Below are positions 5,831-6,999 of a stretch of 6,999 nt of DNA, one piece after another. The stretch's first letter is position 1. The number at the start of each line of letters is the position of its first letter. The DNA is taken from positions 1 through 6,999 of the forward strand of contig CAAENO010000134.1 of the NCBI GenBank assembly GCA_900757385.1. Reading direction: 5' to 3'. The position numbers were made by a program, and so were the translations under genes. Under the pieces are notes generated by a model. It saw only the letters and a list, made by a program, of their open reading frames with translations. It was not told the DNA's origin and did no database searches. This DNA comes from an uncultured Collinsella sp. (GTDB lineage Bacteria; Actinomycetota; Coriobacteriia; Coriobacteriales; Coriobacteriaceae).

Positions 5831-6999
5831 CGAGAAGCGCCTCCACTCCGGGCAGGGCCTTACCCTCGACGAGCTCCATGGAAGCGCCACCACCGGTGGA
5901 GATCCAGCTCATCTTGTCGGCCAGGTTGAACTTGTTGACAGCTGCGACAGAGTCGCCACCGCCGATGATCGAGGTGCAGTCGGCCTCGGCGACGGCCTCG
6001 GCGATAGCCTGGGTGCCGTGAGCGAAGTTGTCGAACTCGAAGACGCCCATGGGGCCGTTCCAGAACACGGTCTTGGCGCCCTTGACGGCCTCGGCGTAAA
6101 GCTCCTCGGTCTTGGGGCCGATGTCCATGCCCTCACGATCGTCGGGGATAGCGTCGGAAGCGACAACCTCGGGAACAGCGTCCTCGCCAAAGTGATCGGC
6201 AACGCGGTTGTCGATGGGGAGCAGGATCTTGACGCCCTTCTCCTCGGCCTTCTTGAGCATCTCGCCAGCGCGCTCGACCCAGTCCTCTTCCTTGAGGGAC
6301 TGACCGACGGTCAGGCCCTGAGCCAGGAAGAAGGTGTAGGCCATGCCGCCACCGATGATCAGGGTGTCAGCGGAGTCGATGAGGTGATCGAGAACGCCGA
6401 TCTTGGAGGAAACCTTGGAACCGCCGACGATAGCGACGAAGGGGCGCTCGGGCTCGGCGAAGATGCCGGTCAGCGTGTCGACCTCCTTCTCGAGCAGGAA
6501 GCCGGCGACGGCAGGCAGGTAAGCGGCGGGGCCCACGACGGAACCCTGGGCGCGGTGAGCGGTGCCGAAGGCATCGAGAACGAAGACGTCACCATAGGAA
6601 GCGAGCTTCTTGGCGATCTCGGGATCGTTCTTCTTCTCACGCTTGTCGAAACGGACGTTCTCGAGAACGAGGACCTTGCCCGGCTCGACGGCGGCGACAG
6701 CCTCAGCAGCCTTCTCGCCGTAGGTGTCGGCGACAAAGGCAACATCGAGACCAGAGAGCTCAGCGAGCTTCTTGGCGACAGGCTCAAGGGAGAGCTCAGG
6801 CTGGAAGCCGGTGCCCTCGGGACGGCCGAGGTGGCTCATGAGGATGACGCGAGCGTTGTGCTCAACGAGGTAGTTGATGGTGGGCAGGGCAGCCTTGATG
6901 CGGGTGGTGTCGCCAACGACGCCATCCTTGATAGGCACGTTGAAGTCAACGCGGACGAGAACGCGCTTGCCGTCGACATCGATGTCGCGGACGGTCTTC
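5823..6999 (-). CDS. pgk: Phosphoglycerate kinase (5' end cut by window edge)
   Basis: This cytosolic glycolytic enzyme transfers the acyl phosphate of 1,3-bisphosphoglycerate to ADP and yields ATP and 3-phosphoglycerate. I read 391 codons from 6998 to the TAA at 5825-5823; family members are about 395-400 residues, so only a few N-terminal codons lie beyond the window. Counting from the first visible codon: the family signature VLVRVDFNVP is at 13-22, the substrate-binding SHLGRP at 55-60, ENVRF at 113-117 and FGTAHRAQGS at 144-153. The hinge and nucleotide domain has GGSKVSSKIGVLD (192-204), GGGMAYTF (216-223), FWNGPMGVFE (312-321), GGGDS (346-350) and STGGGASMELVEG (367-379). The frame opens with KTVRDIDVDGKRVLVRVDFN, so the valine codon GTG at 6938 is internal, not a start. 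The gene probably follows gap upstream, as in many operons of this kind, but that is not visible. Confidence 0.98.
   Translation of the reverse strand, partial: KTVRDIDVDGKRVLVRVDFNVPIKDGVVGDTTRIKAALPTINYLVEHNARVILMSHLGRPEGTGFQPELSLEPVAKKLAELSGLDVAFVADTYGEKAAEAVAAVEPGKVLVLENVRFDKREKKNDPEIAKKLASYGDVFVLDAFGTAHRAQGSVVGPAAYLPAVAGFLLEKEVDTLTGIFAEPERPFVAIVGGSKVSSKIGVLDHLIDSADTLIIGGGMAYTFFLAQGLTVGQSLKEEDWVERAGEMLKKAEEKGVKILLPIDNRVADHFGEDAVPEVVASDAIPDDREGMDIGPKTEELYAEAVKGAKTVFWNGPMGVFEFDNFAHGTQAIAEAVAEADCTSIIGGGDSVAAVNKFNLADKMSWISTGGGASMELVEGKALPGVEALLDA

Noticed and set aside
5831..5893. Upstream extended start for tpiA
   Set aside because: The added residues overlap the coding end of pgk and do not look like triosephosphate isomerase. 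The ATG at 5830 gives the standard family N-terminus.
5033..5929. 298-codon open frame on the plus strand
   Set aside because: It is antisense to tpiA and the end of pgk, both certain genes, and has no family motif.
1..6999. Mobile element, CRISPR array, tRNA, rRNA or defence cassette
   Set aside because: No transposase or integrase frame, no spaced repeat array and no tRNA-like fold was seen. Nearly all sequence is covered by six housekeeping genes.

Overview
This window looks like chromosomal housekeeping DNA from a moderately high-GC Gram-positive bacterium of the actinobacterial class Coriobacteriia, most probably Collinsella or a close relative. That placement is an inference from three things: the lipoprotein signal and style of the peptide-binding protein, the strong avoidance of AAA lysine codons, and the gene order pgk-tpiA-gpmI next to secG. 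I could not run a search to confirm it. All six genes are on the minus strand, so transcription runs from the right edge to the left edge. The window cuts the first gene (pgk, missing its first few codons) and the last gene (oppB, missing its C-terminal end).

Right half (6999 to 3504): three consecutive lower-glycolysis genes, pgk, tpiA and gpmI. They overlap or are separated by only 5 bases, so they are almost certainly one operon and probably translationally coupled. A small AT-rich hairpin and a perfect 13-bp hairpin with a short T tract follow gpmI.

Middle (3503 to 2803): secG, the small membrane subunit of the SecYEG translocon, has its own strong ribosome binding site and a clear rho-independent terminator. 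A roughly 230-base leader with several inverted repeats then precedes oppA.

Left half (2802 to 1): oppA encodes an oligopeptide-binding lipoprotein with a twin-arginine-like signal and a lipobox. oppB encodes the first permease subunit of the same ABC importer. Two stem-loops lie between them, a common arrangement for making more binding protein than membrane subunits. oppC, oppD and oppF probably continue beyond the left edge.

I see no mobile element, CRISPR array, RNA gene or defence-like cassette. The points worth a second look are regulatory hairpins and repeats, an acidic insert in OppB, and the signal peptide and cysteine content of OppA. I found no convincing evidence of an undescribed system here. 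Several long open frames on the plus strand are antisense shadows of the real genes.
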